From Ruminococcus sp. (GTDB lineage: Bacteria; Bacillota; Clostridia; Oscillospirales; Ruminococcaceae), in contig JAMPAO010000001.1 of the NCBI GenBank assembly GCA_023667165.1, positions 50,047 to 114,046 of the forward strand: DNA of 64,000 nt, written 5' to 3'. Positions 50,549 to 63,000 of the stretch are shown piece after piece; within the stretch, counting starts at the first letter, position 1; every line of letters begins with the position of its first letter. A program made the translations under genes and the position numbers. The notes beneath the pieces are model-generated. The model ran no database searches, was not told the origin of the DNA, and saw only the letters and a program-made list of their open reading frames with translations.

Positions 50549-51181
50549 TCATACCTCCGTACATCTGCTGAAAAAGCAGTCAAGAACATTTGCCAATTCC
50601 TCCGCCGCTTCTGTATTCACCTCATGTCCGCAGTTCTTGATTATCCTAAGCTCCGCGTTTTTCATGATGTGCGCAAGCTCGCAGGACGCTTTTTTATTTG
50701 CCTTATCCCGTTCTCCGCATATTATCAAAGCGGGGCAGCCGATATTTACTGTTAGATCGCTGATATCAAGCTCCATCATACTGCCGCAAAGTTTGATGAA
50801 CTCATCTTTTCCAAATCCTGTCTGAACAAACATACTTTTAGGCATTAAACGAAATATGATATTCTGAAAACGCAGCAGTCCCTTAGGCATCTTATACTGC
50901 GGAGCAATGAGCGCTAAAGAATTGACTCTTTCCTTATGCTCAGCGGCGTAATTCAAAGCCAATACACTGCCGAGTGATAAGCCGCACAAATCAATTTTAT
51001 CATCAATGCGTTCACATTCCTTTATAAAGGCGTTGTAAAGATTTTGATATGTAGGATCGGTGTTTTTTATCATAGCAGCCAGATCAAGACAGACGCCGTA
51101 CTCGCAGATTTTTAATCCGGCAAGGGTTTCTTTCCAACTGTCGGGCGTTTGCCCCAAACCGTGCACAAAGATCGTTTTCAT
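50549..51181 (-). CDS. Alpha/beta hydrolase
   Basis: The 210-residue protein opens with IFVHGLGQTPDSWKETL (oxyanion loop), has the nucleophile elbow CGLSLGSVLALNYA, a late acid (ICGERDKANKKAS) and the catalytic His in NCGHEVNTEAAEEL, thus a full triad. Substrate unknown; esters or lactones are typical. No signal peptide. The membrane protein at 50012 follows after 3 nt, suggesting that they work together. Confidence 0.82.
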   Translation of the reverse strand: MKTIFVHGLGQTPDSWKETLAGLKICEYGVCLDLAAMIKNTDPTYQNLYNAFIKECERIDDKIDLCGLSLGSVLALNYAAEHKERVNSLALIAPQYKMPKGLLRFQNIIFRLMPKSMFVQTGFGKDEFIKLCGSMMELDISDLTVNIGCPALIICGERDKANKKASCELAHIMKNAELRIIKNCGHEVNTEAAEELANVLDCFFSRCTEV

Positions 51182-51200
51182 ATAAGCCTCACCTTTTTAA

Positions 51201-51231
51201 GAAAAATCCCTCCGTAAAAATACGGAGGGAT
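51201..51231 (-). terminator. Terminator after tuf
   Basis: ATCCCTCCGTA (51206-51216) and TACGGAGGGAT (51221-51231) form a perfect 11-bp stem with a 4-nt loop. On the minus strand a T-run follows (51205-51202), just beyond the tuf stop. Confidence 0.85.
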
Positions 51232-51253
51232 AAGATTTTACAAAAATCCAAAA

Positions 51254-52456
51254 TCAGCCGTTGATCTTTGTAACGACGCCCGATCCTACTGTACGGCCGC
51301 CCTCACGAATAGCGAAGCGTAAACCTTCCTCAATAGCGATGGGAGTGATAAGCTCAACTGCGATCTCAACGTTATCGCCGGGCATACACATTTCCTTGTC
51401 GGCAGGAAGCGTGATAACGCCTGTAACGTCTGTTGTTCTGAAATAGAACTGAGGTCTGTAGTTGTTGAAGAAAGGAGTGTGACGTCCGCCCTCTTCCTTC
51501 TTCAGAACGTAAACCTGACCGGAAAACTTAGTATGGGGGTTGATGGAACCGGGTTTGCAGATAACCTGTCCTCTTTCGATATCGGTTCTCTGAACGCCGC
51601 GAAGAAGCGCGCCGATGTTATCGCCTGCCTCAGCGTAATCAAGGATCTTTCTGAACATCTCGATACCTGTAACGACAGTCTTTGCTCTTTCCTCGGTAAG
51701 ACCGATGATCTCAACTTCCTCACCTGTCTTGAGCTGTCCTCTTTCTACTCTTCCCGTAGCAACAGTGCCGCGTCCTGTAATGGTGAATACATCCTCAACA
51801 GGCATAAGGAAAGGCTGATCAGCTTTTCTGTCGGGTGTGGGGATATAATCGTCAACAGCGTCCATCAGCTTCTGAATGCATTCGTACTCGGGAGCGGATG
51901 GATCTGTGGAAGAAGAATCAAGAGCCTTGAATGCAGATCCGATGATGATAGGAGTATCATCGCCGGGGAACTCATACTTGTCAAGAGTTTCGCGGATATC
52001 CATCTCAACCAGTTCAAGAAGCTCGGGATCGTCAACCTGGTCAGCCTTGTTCATAAATACAACAATGTAAGGAACGCCAACCTGACGTGCAAGAAGAAGA
52101 TGCTCCTTGGTCTGAGCCATAGGTCCGTCTGTGGAAGCAACTACCAGGATAGCACCATCCATCTGAGCAGCTCCTGTGATCATGTTCTTAACGTAGTCGG
52201 CATGACCCGGGCAGTCAACGTGAGCGTAGTGACGCTTGTCTGTTTCATACTCAACGTGAGCGGTGTTGATAGTGATTCCTCTTTCTCTCTCCTCGGGAGC
52301 CTTATCAATGTTGGCATAGTCCTCGAACTGTGCCTGTCCCTTAAGGGAAAGATATTTTGTGATAGCGGCTGTAAGAGTGGTCTTGCCATGGTCAACGTGA
52401 CCGATGGTGCCAATGTTTACATGGGGTTTGCTTCTTTCAAATTTAGCCTTTGCCAT
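51254..52456 (-). CDS. tuf: Elongation factor Tu
   Basis: It delivers aminoacyl-tRNA to the ribosome with GTP. The 400 residues include the P-loop [10 protein letters not shown], the switch region [28 protein letters not shown] and MNKADQVDD, followed by domains 2 and 3 ([37 protein letters not shown]). It follows fusA but has its own promoter (52497-52525) and terminator. Ribosome site AAAGGAGGAAAA. Confidence 0.97.
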   Translation of the reverse strand: MAKAKFERSKPHVNIGTIGHVDHGKTTLTAAITKYLSLKGQAQFEDYANIDKAPEERERGITINTAHVEYETDKRHYAHVDCPGHADYVKNMITGAAQMDGAILVVASTDGPMAQTKEHLLLARQVGVPYIVVFMNKADQVDDPELLELVEMDIRETLDKYEFPGDDTPIIIGSAFKALDSSSTDPSAPEYECIQKLMDAVDDYIPTPDRKADQPFLMPVEDVFTITGRGTVATGRVERGQLKTGEEVEIIGLTEERAKTVVTGIEMFRKILDYAEAGDNIGALLRGVQRTDIERGQVICKPGSINPHTKFSGQVYVLKKEEGGRHTPFFNNYRPQFYFRTTDVTGVITLPADKEMCMPGDNVEIAVELITPIAIEEGLRFAIREGGRTVGSGVVTKING

Positions 52457-52496
52457 TGGAATTTTCCTCCTTTGATATATAAAACGTTATGCAACC

Positions 52497-52525
52497 ATTG
52501 TAACAGATTTTTAAATGAATTGCAA
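52497..52525 (-). promoter_or_regulatory. tuf promoter
   Basis: On the minus strand TTGCAA (52525-52520) and TACAAT (52502-52497) have a 17-nt spacer, about 40 nt before the tuf start. A short GCTGAT/ATCAGC hairpin (52554-52569) at the fusA stop lies just upstream and may weaken read-through. Confidence 0.7.
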
Positions 52526-52564
52526 GTTTTTTTTGTAAATTTTTTAGAAAAGTGCTGATTTTTA

Positions 52565-54649
52565 TCAGCCGTTTGCCTTGTTTCTGGCAGACATGATCTT
52601 TTCCGCAACGCTGCGGGGCACTTCAGTGTAACTGTCGGGCTCCATTGTGTAGTTTCCGCGACCCTGCGTCTTGGAACGCAGATCGTTGGAATAACCGAAC
52701 ATCTCGGAAAGGGGAACAAGGGAATCTACCTGAGCGGTACCGTTGTTTACCTCTTGACCGAGGATCTGTCCGCGGCGGGAGTTAAGGTCGCCGATGACCG
52801 TACCCATAAAGTCCTCCGGAACAAATACCGAAACTTTCATAATAGGCTCAAGAATGCAGGGATCGGCTTTTTTCATAGCCTCCTTGAACGCCATAGAACC
52901 GGCGATGGAGAAAGCCATTTCCGAAGAATCGACTTCGTGGTAAGAACCGTCGTAAAGCGTTACCTTTACGTCAACCACTTGATAGCCTGCCAAAACGCCC
53001 GCTTTCATCGCACCCTGAATACCCTTGTCAACAGCGGGAATGTATTCCTTAGGGATCGCTCCGCCCACAACAGCGTTGGTAAACTCGTATCCTTTGCCGG
53101 ACTCGTTGGGTTCTACCTTGATCTTAACATGACCGTACTGACCCTTACCGCCCGACTGACGAGCGTACTTATGGTCAACGTCCGCCAGCTTCTTGATGGT
53201 TTCCTTATAAGCTACCTGAGGTGCGCCTACATTAGCCTCCACCTTGAATTCTCTGAGCAGACGGTCAACAATGATGTCCAGATGAAGCTCACCCATTCCG
53301 GCAATGATCGTCTGACCCGTTTCCTCGTCTGTCCAAGTTCTGAATGTGGGATCTTCCTCAGCCAGCTTTGAAAGACCGACGCCCATTTTTTCCTGACCCG
53401 CCTTAGTTTTAGGCTCGATAGCAAGCTGGATAACAGGCTCGGGGAATTCCATCGATTCGAGGATAACAGGGTGCTTGGGATCGCAGAGAGTATCGCCTGT
53501 AGTAGTATTTTTAAGACCTACGCAGGCAGCGATATCGCCCGCATAACACGTTTCGATATCCTTTCTGTGGTTGGAATGCATCTGAAGGATACGTCCCATT
53601 CTCTCGTTGTTGTCCTTGGTAGCGTTAAGAACAGTAGCGCCTGCGTCAACGGTACCGGAATAAACTCTGAAATAGCAGAGCTTGCCCACAAAGGGATCGG
53701 TCGCTATCTTAAACGCAAGAGCCGAGAAAGGCTCGGAATCGGAAGTTGGTCTTTCTGTTTCGTTTCCCGTATTGGGATCGACGCCCTTAATGGGAGGGAT
53801 ATCGAGAGGCGACGGCATATAGTCAACAACCGCGTCAAGGAGCTTCTGAACGCCCTTATTCTTATAGGATGTGCCGCAGGTAACGGGAACGATCTTGTTT
53901 TCGATACAACCCTTTCTGATGCACTTCTTTATCTCCTCGATAGTGGGTTCTGTGCCGTCAAGATATTTTTCCATGATATCGTCGTCCATTTCGGCAGCCG
54001 CCTCAATGAGCTTTTCATGGTATTCCTTAGCTTGGTCAAGAAGTTCGTCGGGGATCTCCTCCACTCTGATGTCCTTGCCCAAATCGTCATAATATACGTC
54101 AGCTTTCATTTCAACAAGGTCAATAATGCCCTTGAAGGTATCCTCTGCTCCGATAGGAAGCTGGATCGGAACAGCGTTGCATTTAAGACGCTCATGCATC
54201 ATATCAACAACACGGAAAAAGTTCGCTCCCATAATATCCATCTTATTTACATAAGCCATTCTGGGAACCATATATTTATCAGCCTGGCGCCATACGGTTT
54301 CAGACTGAGGCTCAACGCCGCCCTTTGCGCAGAAAACCGTTACAGAACCGTCGAGAACTCGCAGAGAACGCTCAACTTCAACTGTAAAGTCAACGTGGCC
54401 GGGGGTGTCGATGATATTGATCCTGTGGCCTGCCCAGTGTGCAGTGGTTGCAGCCGAGGTAATAGTGATACCTCTTTCCTGCTCCTGAGCCATCCAGTCC
54501 ATCGTAGCAGAACCCTCGTGAGTTTCGCCTATCTTGTGGTTTACACCCGTATAGAAAAGGATACGCTCCGTAGTGGTTGTTTTACCTGCGTCGATGTGAG
54601 CCATGATACCAATATTTCTTGTCTTTTCAAGTGAACAATCTCTTGGCAT
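52565..54649 (-). CDS. fusA: Elongation factor G
   Basis: It moves tRNAs and mRNA after each peptide bond, driven by GTP. The 694 residues have the P-loop [54 protein letters not shown] and [13 protein letters not shown], and the later domains including [19 protein letters not shown]. The length is normal for the translocase form. It is the third gene of the rpsL-rpsG-fusA operon. Confidence 0.97.
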   Translation of the reverse strand: MPRDCSLEKTRNIGIMAHIDAGKTTTTERILFYTGVNHKIGETHEGSATMDWMAQEQERGITITSAATTAHWAGHRINIIDTPGHVDFTVEVERSLRVLDGSVTVFCAKGGVEPQSETVWRQADKYMVPRMAYVNKMDIMGANFFRVVDMMHERLKCNAVPIQLPIGAEDTFKGIIDLVEMKADVYYDDLGKDIRVEEIPDELLDQAKEYHEKLIEAAAEMDDDIMEKYLDGTEPTIEEIKKCIRKGCIENKIVPVTCGTSYKNKGVQKLLDAVVDYMPSPLDIPPIKGVDPNTGNETERPTSDSEPFSALAFKIATDPFVGKLCYFRVYSGTVDAGATVLNATKDNNERMGRILQMHSNHRKDIETCYAGDIAACVGLKNTTTGDTLCDPKHPVILESMEFPEPVIQLAIEPKTKAGQEKMGVGLSKLAEEDPTFRTWTDEETGQTIIAGMGELHLDIIVDRLLREFKVEANVGAPQVAYKETIKKLADVDHKYARQSGGKGQYGHVKIKVEPNESGKGYEFTNAVVGGAIPKEYIPAVDKGIQGAMKAGVLAGYQVVDVKVTLYDGSYHEVDSSEMAFSIAGSMAFKEAMKKADPCILEPIMKVSVFVPEDFMGTVIGDLNSRRGQILGQEVNNGTAQVDSLVPLSEMFGYSNDLRSKTQGRGNYTMEPDSYTEVPRSVAEKIMSARNKANG

Positions 54650-54729
54650 ACCATTTCCTCCAAAATCTGCCGCGGCATATTGCCGCAGCGGTCACGCTAA
54701 TAACGTACTGCACAAGCCGCAAGGGTCTG

Positions 54730-55200
54730 TCACCATCTGTAGTGAGCAAACGCCTTATTGGCTTCTGCCATCTTGTGAGTATCCTCACGCTTCTTGCAAG
54801 CTCCGCCCATGCCGTTCATGGCGTCCATGATCTCTGCAGCAAGTCTTTCCTTCATGGTTCTTTCGTTTCTTGCTCTTGCGTAAGTAGTAAGCCATCTCAG
54901 ACCGAGAGTCTGCTTTCTCTCGGCTCTAACCTCCATAGGAACCTGGTAAGTAGCTCCGCCTACACGGCGAGCCTTTACCTCCAACTGAGGCATGATGTTT
55001 TCCATAGCTTCGTTAAATGCTTCGAGAGCGTCCTTGCCCGTTTTTTCAGCAACGATATCAAACGCGCCGTAAACGATCTTCTGGGCAACGCCCTTTTTGC
55101 CGTCGAGCATGATATTGTTTACAAGGCGTGTTACGATCTCCGAATTGTATATGGGATCGCAAAGAACCTCACGCTTAGCTATTTTACCTCTTCTTGGCAC
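54730..55200 (-). CDS. rpsG: Ribosomal protein S7
   Basis: It binds the 3' domain of 16S rRNA and starts head assembly of the 30S subunit. The 156 residues begin at a GTG ([20 protein letters not shown]) placed 7 nt behind AAGGAGGG; the upstream in-frame ATG codons are not used. Typical segments are [20 protein letters not shown] and [19 protein letters not shown], and the C-terminus [12 protein letters not shown]. It lies between rpsL and fusA, as in most bacteria. Confidence 0.95.
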   Translation of the reverse strand: MPRRGKIAKREVLCDPIYNSEIVTRLVNNIMLDGKKGVAQKIVYGAFDIVAEKTGKDALEAFNEAMENIMPQLEVKARRVGGATYQVPMEVRAERKQTLGLRWLTTYARARNERTMKERLAAEIMDAMNGMGGACKKREDTHKMAEANKAFAHYRW

Positions 55201-55354
55201 AATACTTCCCTCCTTCATATGAATGATATCATAGGTACTCGTTTCCTCCACGACACGTCGTCCAATGCAGAGGTATCATTTATATAAAAATGAATACTCC
55301 ACAATCATAATCGCTGTGTGGTTTCATTGAGTCTACTTAAATTGCGGCAGTGCC

Positions 55355-55777
55355 TTACTTAGCGCCTGCTTTAGGTCTTTTTGCACCGTACTTGGAACGC
55401 GCCTGATTTCTCTTAGCAACGCCCTGTGCGTCAAGAGTTCCTCTGATGATGTGGTAACGAACACCGGGGAGATCTTTGACTCTTCCGCCTCTGATAAGTA
55501 CAACAGAGTGCTCCTGAAGATTATGACCGATTCCGGGAATGTAAGCTGTTACTTCGTTTCCGTTGGTGAGCTTTACTCTGGCGATCTTTCTCATTGCCGA
55601 GTTAGGCTTCTTAGGCGTAGCCGTTCTTACCGCTGTGCATACTCCTCTTTTCTGAGGCGAACTCAGATCAATGGCGATCTTCTTCTTGGCATTATAACCC
55701 TTTTGAAGCGCGGGCGCAGTGGATTTCTTGGCAATAACAGATCTTCCCTTGCGGACTAACTGATTAAAGGTAGGCAT
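55355..55777 (-). CDS. rpsL: Ribosomal protein S12
   Basis: It forms part of the decoding centre. The 140 residues include [19 protein letters not shown], with the Lys whose change gives streptomycin resistance in other species, and [20 protein letters not shown]; both sites look wild-type. An insertion of about 14-16 residues ([13 protein letters not shown]) precedes SPQKRGVCT, so it is longer than the usual 124 or so residues. The ATG at 55777 follows AAGGAGATGTATCA. First gene of the str operon. Confidence 0.95.
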   Translation of the reverse strand: MPTFNQLVRKGRSVIAKKSTAPALQKGYNAKKKIAIDLSSPQKRGVCTAVRTATPKKPNSAMRKIARVKLTNGNEVTAYIPGIGHNLQEHSVVLIRGGRVKDLPGVRYHIIRGTLDAQGVAKRNQARSKYGAKRPKAGAK

Positions 55778-55841
55778 TGATACATCTCCTTTCATAAATT
55801 TTTTTTGGAGATAATGAAAAAACACTATCACACAATTAAAT

Positions 55842-55870
55842 ATTATACACGCATTTTCCCCGATTGTCAA
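55842..55870 (-). promoter_or_regulatory. str operon (rpsL-rpsG-fusA) promoter
   Basis: On the minus strand TTGACA (55870-55865) and TATAAT (55847-55842) have a 17-nt spacer, a perfect consensus. Confidence 0.85.
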
Positions 55871-55930
55871 GCATTTTATACAAATTTAACTTGCAAATTT
55901 TTCTTTTGTCGGATCATACAATATATAATA

Positions 55931-55976
55931 AAAAAGAGCAAAAGCCAATGGGCGTTTTATACAAACGCCCATTGGC
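55931..55976 (-). terminator. Terminator after rpoC
   Basis: GCCAATGGGCGTTT (55944-55957) and AAACGCCCATTGGC (55963-55976) form a perfect 14-bp stem. On the minus strand TTTTGCTCTTTTTT follows. It separates rpoBC from the str operon. Confidence 0.85.
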
Positions 55977-56011
55977 AAAAACATTATTCATAACCAATAC
56001 AATTTCATATA

Positions 56012-59000
56012 TCAGTGAACGGCAGTATGCTCCTGAACCTCGTTCCTTACAAGCTGAACGTTGTTGTAAACGTCCATACCGGTACCTGCGGGTATCAGCT
56101 TTCCGATAATTACATTTTCCTTCAGACCGAGCAAATGATCGCTCTTGCCCTTTATGGCAGCGTCCGTAAGCGCCCTCGTCGTTTCCTGGAACGACGCGGC
56201 GGAAAGGAAACTGTCGGAATTTGAGGAAGCCTTTGTAATACCTTGAATGATCGGCTTGAATGTTACAGGCTTCAGATTTTCCTCGCCCTCGTCTATTCTC
56301 GCCTTTATCTTTCTGTTTTCCTCATAGATCTCCTTGCGGTCTACCACGGAACCCGGCAGCAGGAAACTTGAACCTGCATCCTCGATCCTAACCTTTTTAA
56401 GCATCTGACGAACTATTACCTCAATATGCTTGTCGTTGATATCAATACCCTGCAAGCGGTAAACCTTCTGAACCTCTGTAATGATGTAGTTCTGAACTGC
56501 CTGCTGACCGAGAATTTCGAGAACGTCTCCCGGATTTACATAGCCTTCGGTCAAAGCTTCGCCCTTTGTTACCTCCGAGCCGTCGTGAACCTTTATCTTG
56601 AAACCGTAGGGAACGGGATAGTATTCCTCCATGCCCGTTTCCTCGTCGGTAATGACAACGTTTCTTGTCTTTTTGATCTCCTCCATACGCACTTTGCCCC
56701 CGAATTTGGCAATAATAGCCGCATTCTTCGGCCGTCTGCTCTCAAACAGCTCTTCGACGCGGGGAAGACCCTGCGTAATATCGTCAGCGGAAGCGATACC
56801 GCCCGTATGGAACGTTCTCATTGTAAGCTGAGTACCGGGTTCGCCGATAGACTGAGCCGCGATAACGCCTACCGCCTCGCCTACCGCAACAAGGTTATTG
56901 TTAGCCATGTTTGCGCCGTAGCACTTTGCGCACACGCCGTATTTTGCATGGCAGTTGAGAACTGAACGGATAGTTACCCTCTCAACGCCGGAATCTACGA
57001 TCTTCTTTGCGTCGGCTTCGTTTATCAGCTTTGATTTGCTCATTATCAGATTTCCAGTGGCAGGATCGATAAGATCCTCCATAAGGTATCTTCCCAGCAG
57101 TCTTTCCTGGAGAGATTCGATCATCTCGTTGCCGTTTCTGATAGTGTAGATCTCGATACCCTCGTCTGTTCCGCAGTCCTCTTCACGTATAATGACGTCT
57201 TGAGAAACGTCAACAAGACGTCTTGTAAGATAACCCGAATCGGCTGTACGCAAAGCGGTATCAGACAGTCCCTTTCTCGCACCTCTGGAAGAAATGAAGT
57301 ACTCGAGAATATTAAGACCCTCACGGTAATTTGCCCTAATAGGCATCTCAATGATAGAACCCGAAGTATTTGCCAGCAGACCTCTCATTCCCGCAAGCTG
57401 TCTTATCTGATTGATAGATCCTCTCGCTCCGGAATCGGACATCATGAAGATAGGATTATACTTGTCGAGATCGTTTTTCAGAGCGGCAGTTACCTCGTCG
57501 GTAGCACCGTTCCATATCTGAATAAATCTCTTTGATTTTTCTGCGGAAGATATAAAGCCTCTGCGGTACATAGCGTTTATCTTCTCCACCTGCTTGTCGG
57601 CAGCGGCAAGAATATCGGCCTTTTCCTTAGGTATCTCGGCGTCGCACACGGCAACGGTAATGGCTGCCTGTGTGGAATACTTAAATCCGAGAGCCTTTAT
57701 CTTGTCAAGTACTTCGGAGGTCGTAGTCGTTCCGTGAGTTCTGATACATCTTTCGATAATATCCGAAAGCTGACCTCTCTTTACAAGGAAGTCTATCTCA
57801 AGATCGAACTGCTTGTCGGAGTTTGTTCTGTCAACGTATCCCAAATTCTGCGGGATATTCTCATTGAATATAAGACGTCCCACAGTGCATTCGATGAGCT
57901 TGGATACCTTTCTGTCGCCCACGTCCTTTGAAATACGCACCTTAATTGCCGCATGAAGGCTGACTACGCCGTCCTGATATGCCATAAGAGCCTCGTTAAC
58001 GTCGCGGAACACCTTTCCCTCGCCCTTTTCGCCCTCTTTTTTCATGGTAAGGTAATAGGAACCCAGAACCATATCCTGAGACGGAACAGCAACCGGACGT
58101 CCGTCCGAGGGTTTTAACAGGTTGTTGGCAGCCAGCATAAGAAACCGCGCTTCCGTTTGGGCTTCAGCGGAAAGAGGAAGATGAACAGCCATCTGATCTC
58201 CGTCGAAATCGGCGTTGAAGGCGGTACAAACCAACGGGTGCAGCTTTATGGCACGACCCTCCACAAGGATAGGCTCAAATGCCTGTATTCCCAAACGGTG
58301 CAGAGTAGGCGCACGGTTAAGCAGTACGGGATGCGACTTGATAACATTCTCCAGTGCGTCCCATACGTCGTTCTCCGCACGATCCACCTTTTTGCGGGCA
58401 GATTTGATATTAGTGGATTTTCCCGTATCCACAAGCCTCTTCATAACAAAAGGCTTAAAAAGCTCAAGAGCCATTTCCTTAGGCAGACCGCACTGATACA
58501 TTTTCAGCTCCGGTCCTACGACAATAACGGAACGTCCGGAATAGTCCACGCGCTTTCCGAGCAAATTCTGACGGAAACGTCCTTGCTTGCCCTTAAGCAT
58601 ATCCGAAAGAGATTTCAGCGCACGGTTGTTGGGACCCGTAACCGGTCTGCCGTGTCTGCCGTTGTCAATAAGAGCGTCAACCGCTTCCTGGAGCATTCTT
58701 TTTTCGTTTCTGATGATGATATCGGGAGCCTCCAGCTCCAACATCTTTTTCAAACGGTTGTTTCTGTTGATAACGCGCCTGTAAAGATCGTTCAAGTCGG
58801 ATGTGGCATATCTTCCGCCGTCCAGCATTACCATGGGACGGATATCGGGAGGTATGACCGGTATCACACTGAGTACCATCCATTCGGGTTTATTTCCGGA
58901 AAGACGGAACGACTCAATAATTTCCAATCTTTTAAGCAGCTTGATCCTTTTCTGACCGGTAGGCAGATCTCTAAGCTCTTCCTTAAGCTCGTTCGAAACC

Positions 59001-59899
59001 CATTCCAAGCAGTTGACCCACTTTGATTTATCCGCTATCTCGTCATAATCGCCGTCAGCGTTTGCCTGTTCGATATTTTCATCGAAAAGCTGTTCGATAT
59101 AATGAGAGCCGTATATTACCTTAATGCGGTTATCCGAGCCTTTTTCTTCTTCCATGCGGTTATAGCGCATGACATTGTAATTGTAATCGCTTCTGCTTAT
59201 CATCTGACCTTCGGCGTACTTTTCATTTCCGCCGTTATCGGTGACAACAAGTATACGCTTAGCTATCAGATCTCTTATCTCGTCGTCCGACAGTCCCGTT
59301 ACATCGGAAAAGCTGTCGATATTTTTTATAATATACTGGTTGTACCTTTCGGGATCGTAATCCTCCAAAAGCTCCTGTACAGCCTCTGCGCCCATCGCGG
59401 CATAGAAATCGTCCTCATACTTCTCGCACATATCGGAATATTCCTTTTCTGTGAGAAGCTGCTTTTTTATAAGCTCGGTGTTTCCTGCGTCAACGACAAT
59501 ATATTTTGTAAAGTAAAGAACCTCTTCAAGTCGCTTCTGAGATACCTCCAGCACCTGACCGATCCTTGACGGCGTACCCTTAAAGTACCAGATATGAGAA
59601 ACAGGGGCTGCAAGCTCAATATGACCCATACGCTCGCGTCTTACCTTTGCGCGGGTTACCTCAACTCCGCAGCGTTCGCAGACCTTGCCCTTGAAGCGGA
59701 TCTTCTTGTACTTTCCGCAATGGCACTCCCAGTCCTTTGTGGGACCGAAGATCCTTTCGCAGAAAAGACCGTCTCTTTCGGGCTTTTGAGTTCTGTAGTT
59801 AATGGTCTCCGGTTTTTCAACAGCGCCGTGAGACCAGCTTCTGATTTTTTCGGGTGAAGCAAGACCAATTTTTATAGACTCAAAAACATTCAATTCCAA
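56012..59899 (-). CDS. rpoC: RNA polymerase subunit beta'
   Basis: Catalytic subunit of RNA polymerase. The 1295 residues show the N-terminal zinc site (C59, C61, C74, C77), the active-site loop NADFDGD (562-568), [16 protein letters not shown] and the C-terminal zinc-type site [13 protein letters not shown]. Compared with typical Firmicute RpoC of about 1180-1200 residues, roughly 115 residues are inserted at about 182-300, after [11 protein letters not shown] and before [19 protein letters not shown]. The start is TTG at 59899 behind AAGGAGTG. It follows rpoB by 108 nt and closes the operon. Confidence 0.97.
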   Translation of the reverse strand: MELNVFESIKIGLASPEKIRSWSHGAVEKPETINYRTQKPERDGLFCERIFGPTKDWECHCGKYKKIRFKGKVCERCGVEVTRAKVRRERMGHIELAAPVSHIWYFKGTPSRIGQVLEVSQKRLEEVLYFTKYIVVDAGNTELIKKQLLTEKEYSDMCEKYEDDFYAAMGAEAVQELLEDYDPERYNQYIIKNIDSFSDVTGLSDDEIRDLIAKRILVVTDNGGNEKYAEGQMISRSDYNYNVMRYNRMEEEKGSDNRIKVIYGSHYIEQLFDENIEQANADGDYDEIADKSKWVNCLEWVSNELKEELRDLPTGQKRIKLLKRLEIIESFRLSGNKPEWMVLSVIPVIPPDIRPMVMLDGGRYATSDLNDLYRRVINRNNRLKKMLELEAPDIIIRNEKRMLQEAVDALIDNGRHGRPVTGPNNRALKSLSDMLKGKQGRFRQNLLGKRVDYSGRSVIVVGPELKMYQCGLPKEMALELFKPFVMKRLVDTGKSTNIKSARKKVDRAENDVWDALENVIKSHPVLLNRAPTLHRLGIQAFEPILVEGRAIKLHPLVCTAFNADFDGDQMAVHLPLSAEAQTEARFLMLAANNLLKPSDGRPVAVPSQDMVLGSYYLTMKKEGEKGEGKVFRDVNEALMAYQDGVVSLHAAIKVRISKDVGDRKVSKLIECTVGRLIFNENIPQNLGYVDRTNSDKQFDLEIDFLVKRGQLSDIIERCIRTHGTTTTSEVLDKIKALGFKYSTQAAITVAVCDAEIPKEKADILAAADKQVEKINAMYRRGFISSAEKSKRFIQIWNGATDEVTAALKNDLDKYNPIFMMSDSGARGSINQIRQLAGMRGLLANTSGSIIEMPIRANYREGLNILEYFISSRGARKGLSDTALRTADSGYLTRRLVDVSQDVIIREEDCGTDEGIEIYTIRNGNEMIESLQERLLGRYLMEDLIDPATGNLIMSKSKLINEADAKKIVDSGVERVTIRSVLNCHAKYGVCAKCYGANMANNNLVAVGEAVGVIAAQSIGEPGTQLTMRTFHTGGIASADDITQGLPRVEELFESRRPKNAAIIAKFGGKVRMEEIKKTRNVVITDEETGMEEYYPVPYGFKIKVHDGSEVTKGEALTEGYVNPGDVLEILGQQAVQNYIITEVQKVYRLQGIDINDKHIEVIVRQMLKKVRIEDAGSSFLLPGSVVDRKEIYEENRKIKARIDEGEENLKPVTFKPIIQGITKASSNSDSFLSAASFQETTRALTDAAIKGKSDHLLGLKENVIIGKLIPAGTGMDVYNNVQLVRNEVQEHTAVH

Positions 59900-60007
59900 A
59901 AGCTTACACTCCTTATCAAGTAGTGCCGCTTACGCAGTCTGTAACTGCGTAACCGACCCTTTCTCCGGAATTTATCCGAAGCAAATAGCTCATCATATCT
60001 GTAATGA

Positions 60008-63000
60008 TCAGATCAGATCGTCGTCATCGTCCGGATCGTCAAGAGCAAAATCGTCCTCGTCGTCGTCCGAATCGCCGAAATCGTCGTCATCCTCTTCTTC
60101 AAGGGAAAATCCCTCGTCAAGATCGCCGCTGTCATAATCAAGAACGCTGCCGTTCAACTCATCGTAATCGTCGGCGTCGGAAACAGGCTGCGGGATAACG
60201 TCGTCATCGTCCTCAAAGTTGGCTTTAAGATCAATCTCCTCGTTATTTTCGTTGAGTACACGGATATCCAGACACAGTGACTGGAATTCCTTTATAATTA
60301 CCTTGAACGCCTCGGGGATACCCGGCTTAGGTACATTCTGACCCTTTACTATAGCCTCGTAGGTCTTGACGCGTCCAACGGTATCATCGGACTTGACGGT
60401 GAGTATCTCCTGAAGCGTGTAAGCGGCGCCGTATGCTTCCAGCGCCCAAACCTCCATCTCTCCGAAGCGCTGACCGCCGAACTGAGCTTTACCGCCCAAA
60501 GGCTGCTGCGTTACCAAAGAATAGGGACCTACCGAACGGGCGTGTATCTTATCGTCAACAAGATGGTGGAGCTTAAGGTAGTACATGATACCTACTGTTA
60601 CACGGTTGTCGAAAGGTTCTCCCGTGCGGCCGTCGCGCAGAACGATCTTTCCGTCCTCGTCCATGCCCGCGTCTTTGAAACAGCCTCTGATATCTTCCTC
60701 ATGAGCGCCGTCAAATACAGGCGTCATGACCTTCCAGCCCAGTTTCTTGGCAGCTATTCCCAAATGGACCTCCAATACCTGACCGATATTCATACGAGAA
60801 GGTACGCCCAACGGATTAAGGACTATATCCAACGGGGTTCCGTCGGGAAGGAAAGGCATATCCTCCGATTTGAGTATGCGGGAAACAACGCCCTTGTTGC
60901 CGTGTCTGCCCGCCATTTTATCGCCTACGGATATCTTTCTCTTCTGAGCGATGTAGCATCTTACAAGCTTATTTACGCCCGGAGAAAGCTCGTCGCAGTT
61001 TTCCCTTGTGAATATCTTAACGTCGACCACAACGCCGGATTCGCCGTGAGGCACTTTAAGGGAGTTGTCCCTTACCTCCTTGGCTTTTTCGCCGAAAATA
61101 GCGCGAAGCAGTCTTTCCTCTGCCGTAAGCTCCGTTTCGCCCTTAGGCGTCACCTTGCCCACAAGGATATCTCCGGCTCTTACCTCTGCGCCGATACGGA
61201 TAATTCCCCTGTCGTCCAGATCCTTAAGCGCGTCTTCGCCCACATTGGGGATATCGCGGGTAATAGTTTCCGCGCCCAGCTTTGTATCTCTTTCTTCGAT
61301 CTCATACTCTTCAATATGGATAGAAGTATAGATATCCTCACGTACAACACGTTCGTTAAGCAAAACCGCGTCCTCGTAGTTATAACCCTCCCAGGTCATA
61401 AACCCGATAAGAGCGTTCTTGCCTATGGAAAGCTCTCCGTTGCTTGTTGCGGGACCGTCCGCCAGTACCTGACCGACGTGCACCTCTTCGCCCTTTGAAA
61501 CGATAGGACGCTGATTTACGCAGGTACCTTGATTTGAGCGCTTAAACTTTATCAGCTTATAGCTGTGTACAGCGCCTGTACCCTCTTTGATCGCTACCTC
61601 GTCCGCCGAAACTCTGTCCACAACGCCGTCGTACTCGGACACTACGCATACTCCGGAGTCGACCGCCGCCTTGTATTCCATTCCCGTACCTACGATAGGC
61701 GCTTCGGTTTTAAGGAGAGGCACGGCCTGCCGCTGCATATTCGCGCCCATAAGAGCACGGTTAGCGTCGTCGTTTTCAAGAAAAGGTATCATGGCTGTCG
61801 CGATGGAAACGACCATTTTAGGCGAAACATCCATGTAATCTATTCGTTCTCTCTCGCATTCGAGTATCTGATCTCTGTACCTTGCATTTACCCTTGCCCT
61901 TGCAAATTTTCCGTCCTCCGTAAGAGGCTCGTTTGCCTGGGCAACGGTATAATTATCCTCCTCGTCGGCAGTCATATATTTAACTTCATTGGTAACAATA
62001 CCTGTAGTCTTATCGACCTTCCTGTAAGGAGCCTCTATAAAGCCGTACTGATTTATCCTTGCAAATGAAGCCAAATAAGAGATCAGACCAATATTGGGAC
62101 CTTCGGGAGTTTCAATGGGACACATTCTTCCGTAGTGCGAATAGTGAACGTCGCGAACCTCGAAACCCGCGCGGTCACGCGAAAGTCCGCCGGGGCCCAA
62201 TGCAGACAAACGTCTTTTATGAGTAAGCTCCGCCAAAGGATTATTCTGATCCATAAACTGTGAAAGAGGCGACGATCCGAAAAATTCCTTTATCGCGGCC
62301 GTTATCGGACGAATATTTATAAGGCTCTGAGGAGTAATTGTTTCCACGTCCTGAGCCTGGGTGTTCATTCTTTCGCGTATAGAACGCTCCATTCGGGCGA
62401 AACCGATCCTGAACTGATTCTGAAGCAGTTCTCCAACCGAACGTATACGCCTGTTGCCCAAGTGATCGATATCGTCCACAGTACCTACGCCCTCGCAAAG
62501 GTTTATGAAATAGCTTACCGTTGAGAAGATATCGTCAAGAGTGATATGCTTGGGAACAAGCTCGTCTGCGCGTTTCTTCACCATTTCCTCAAGCTCGTCC
62601 TTATCGGAAGCCGTTTCAAGAATATCCTTGAGCACGCTGAAAGAAACAAGCTCGTTTATTCCGTAATCGGCAACATCAAAATCAACATAACCCTTGATAT
62701 CGACCATGCCGTTTCCGATCACCTTGACCTCGCGCTCCTCCGTATGGCTTTGCGTTTCACCCGTAGGAGAAGTGAAAGTTTCCTTATGCTCGACCCTAAG
62801 CCATGCTTCGCTTACTCCCGCCTGCTGGATCTCCATGGCTCTTGCATAGGTAAGCAGCTCTCCCTCCTCGGCAATTATCTCCCCCGTCATCGGGTTTGCA
62901 ACGGGGCGTGAAAGATAATGTCCCGTAATACGTGAGCCTATACCCAGCTTTTTGTTGTATTTGTATCTTCCAAAACGCGAAAGATCGTATCTCTTTGCGT

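Noticed and set aside
51479..52558. Long plus-strand frame opposite tuf
   Set aside because: Antisense shadow of a highly biased, strongly expressed gene; no family resemblance. Similar shadows opposite fusA, rpoB, rpoC and purF were dropped for the same reason.
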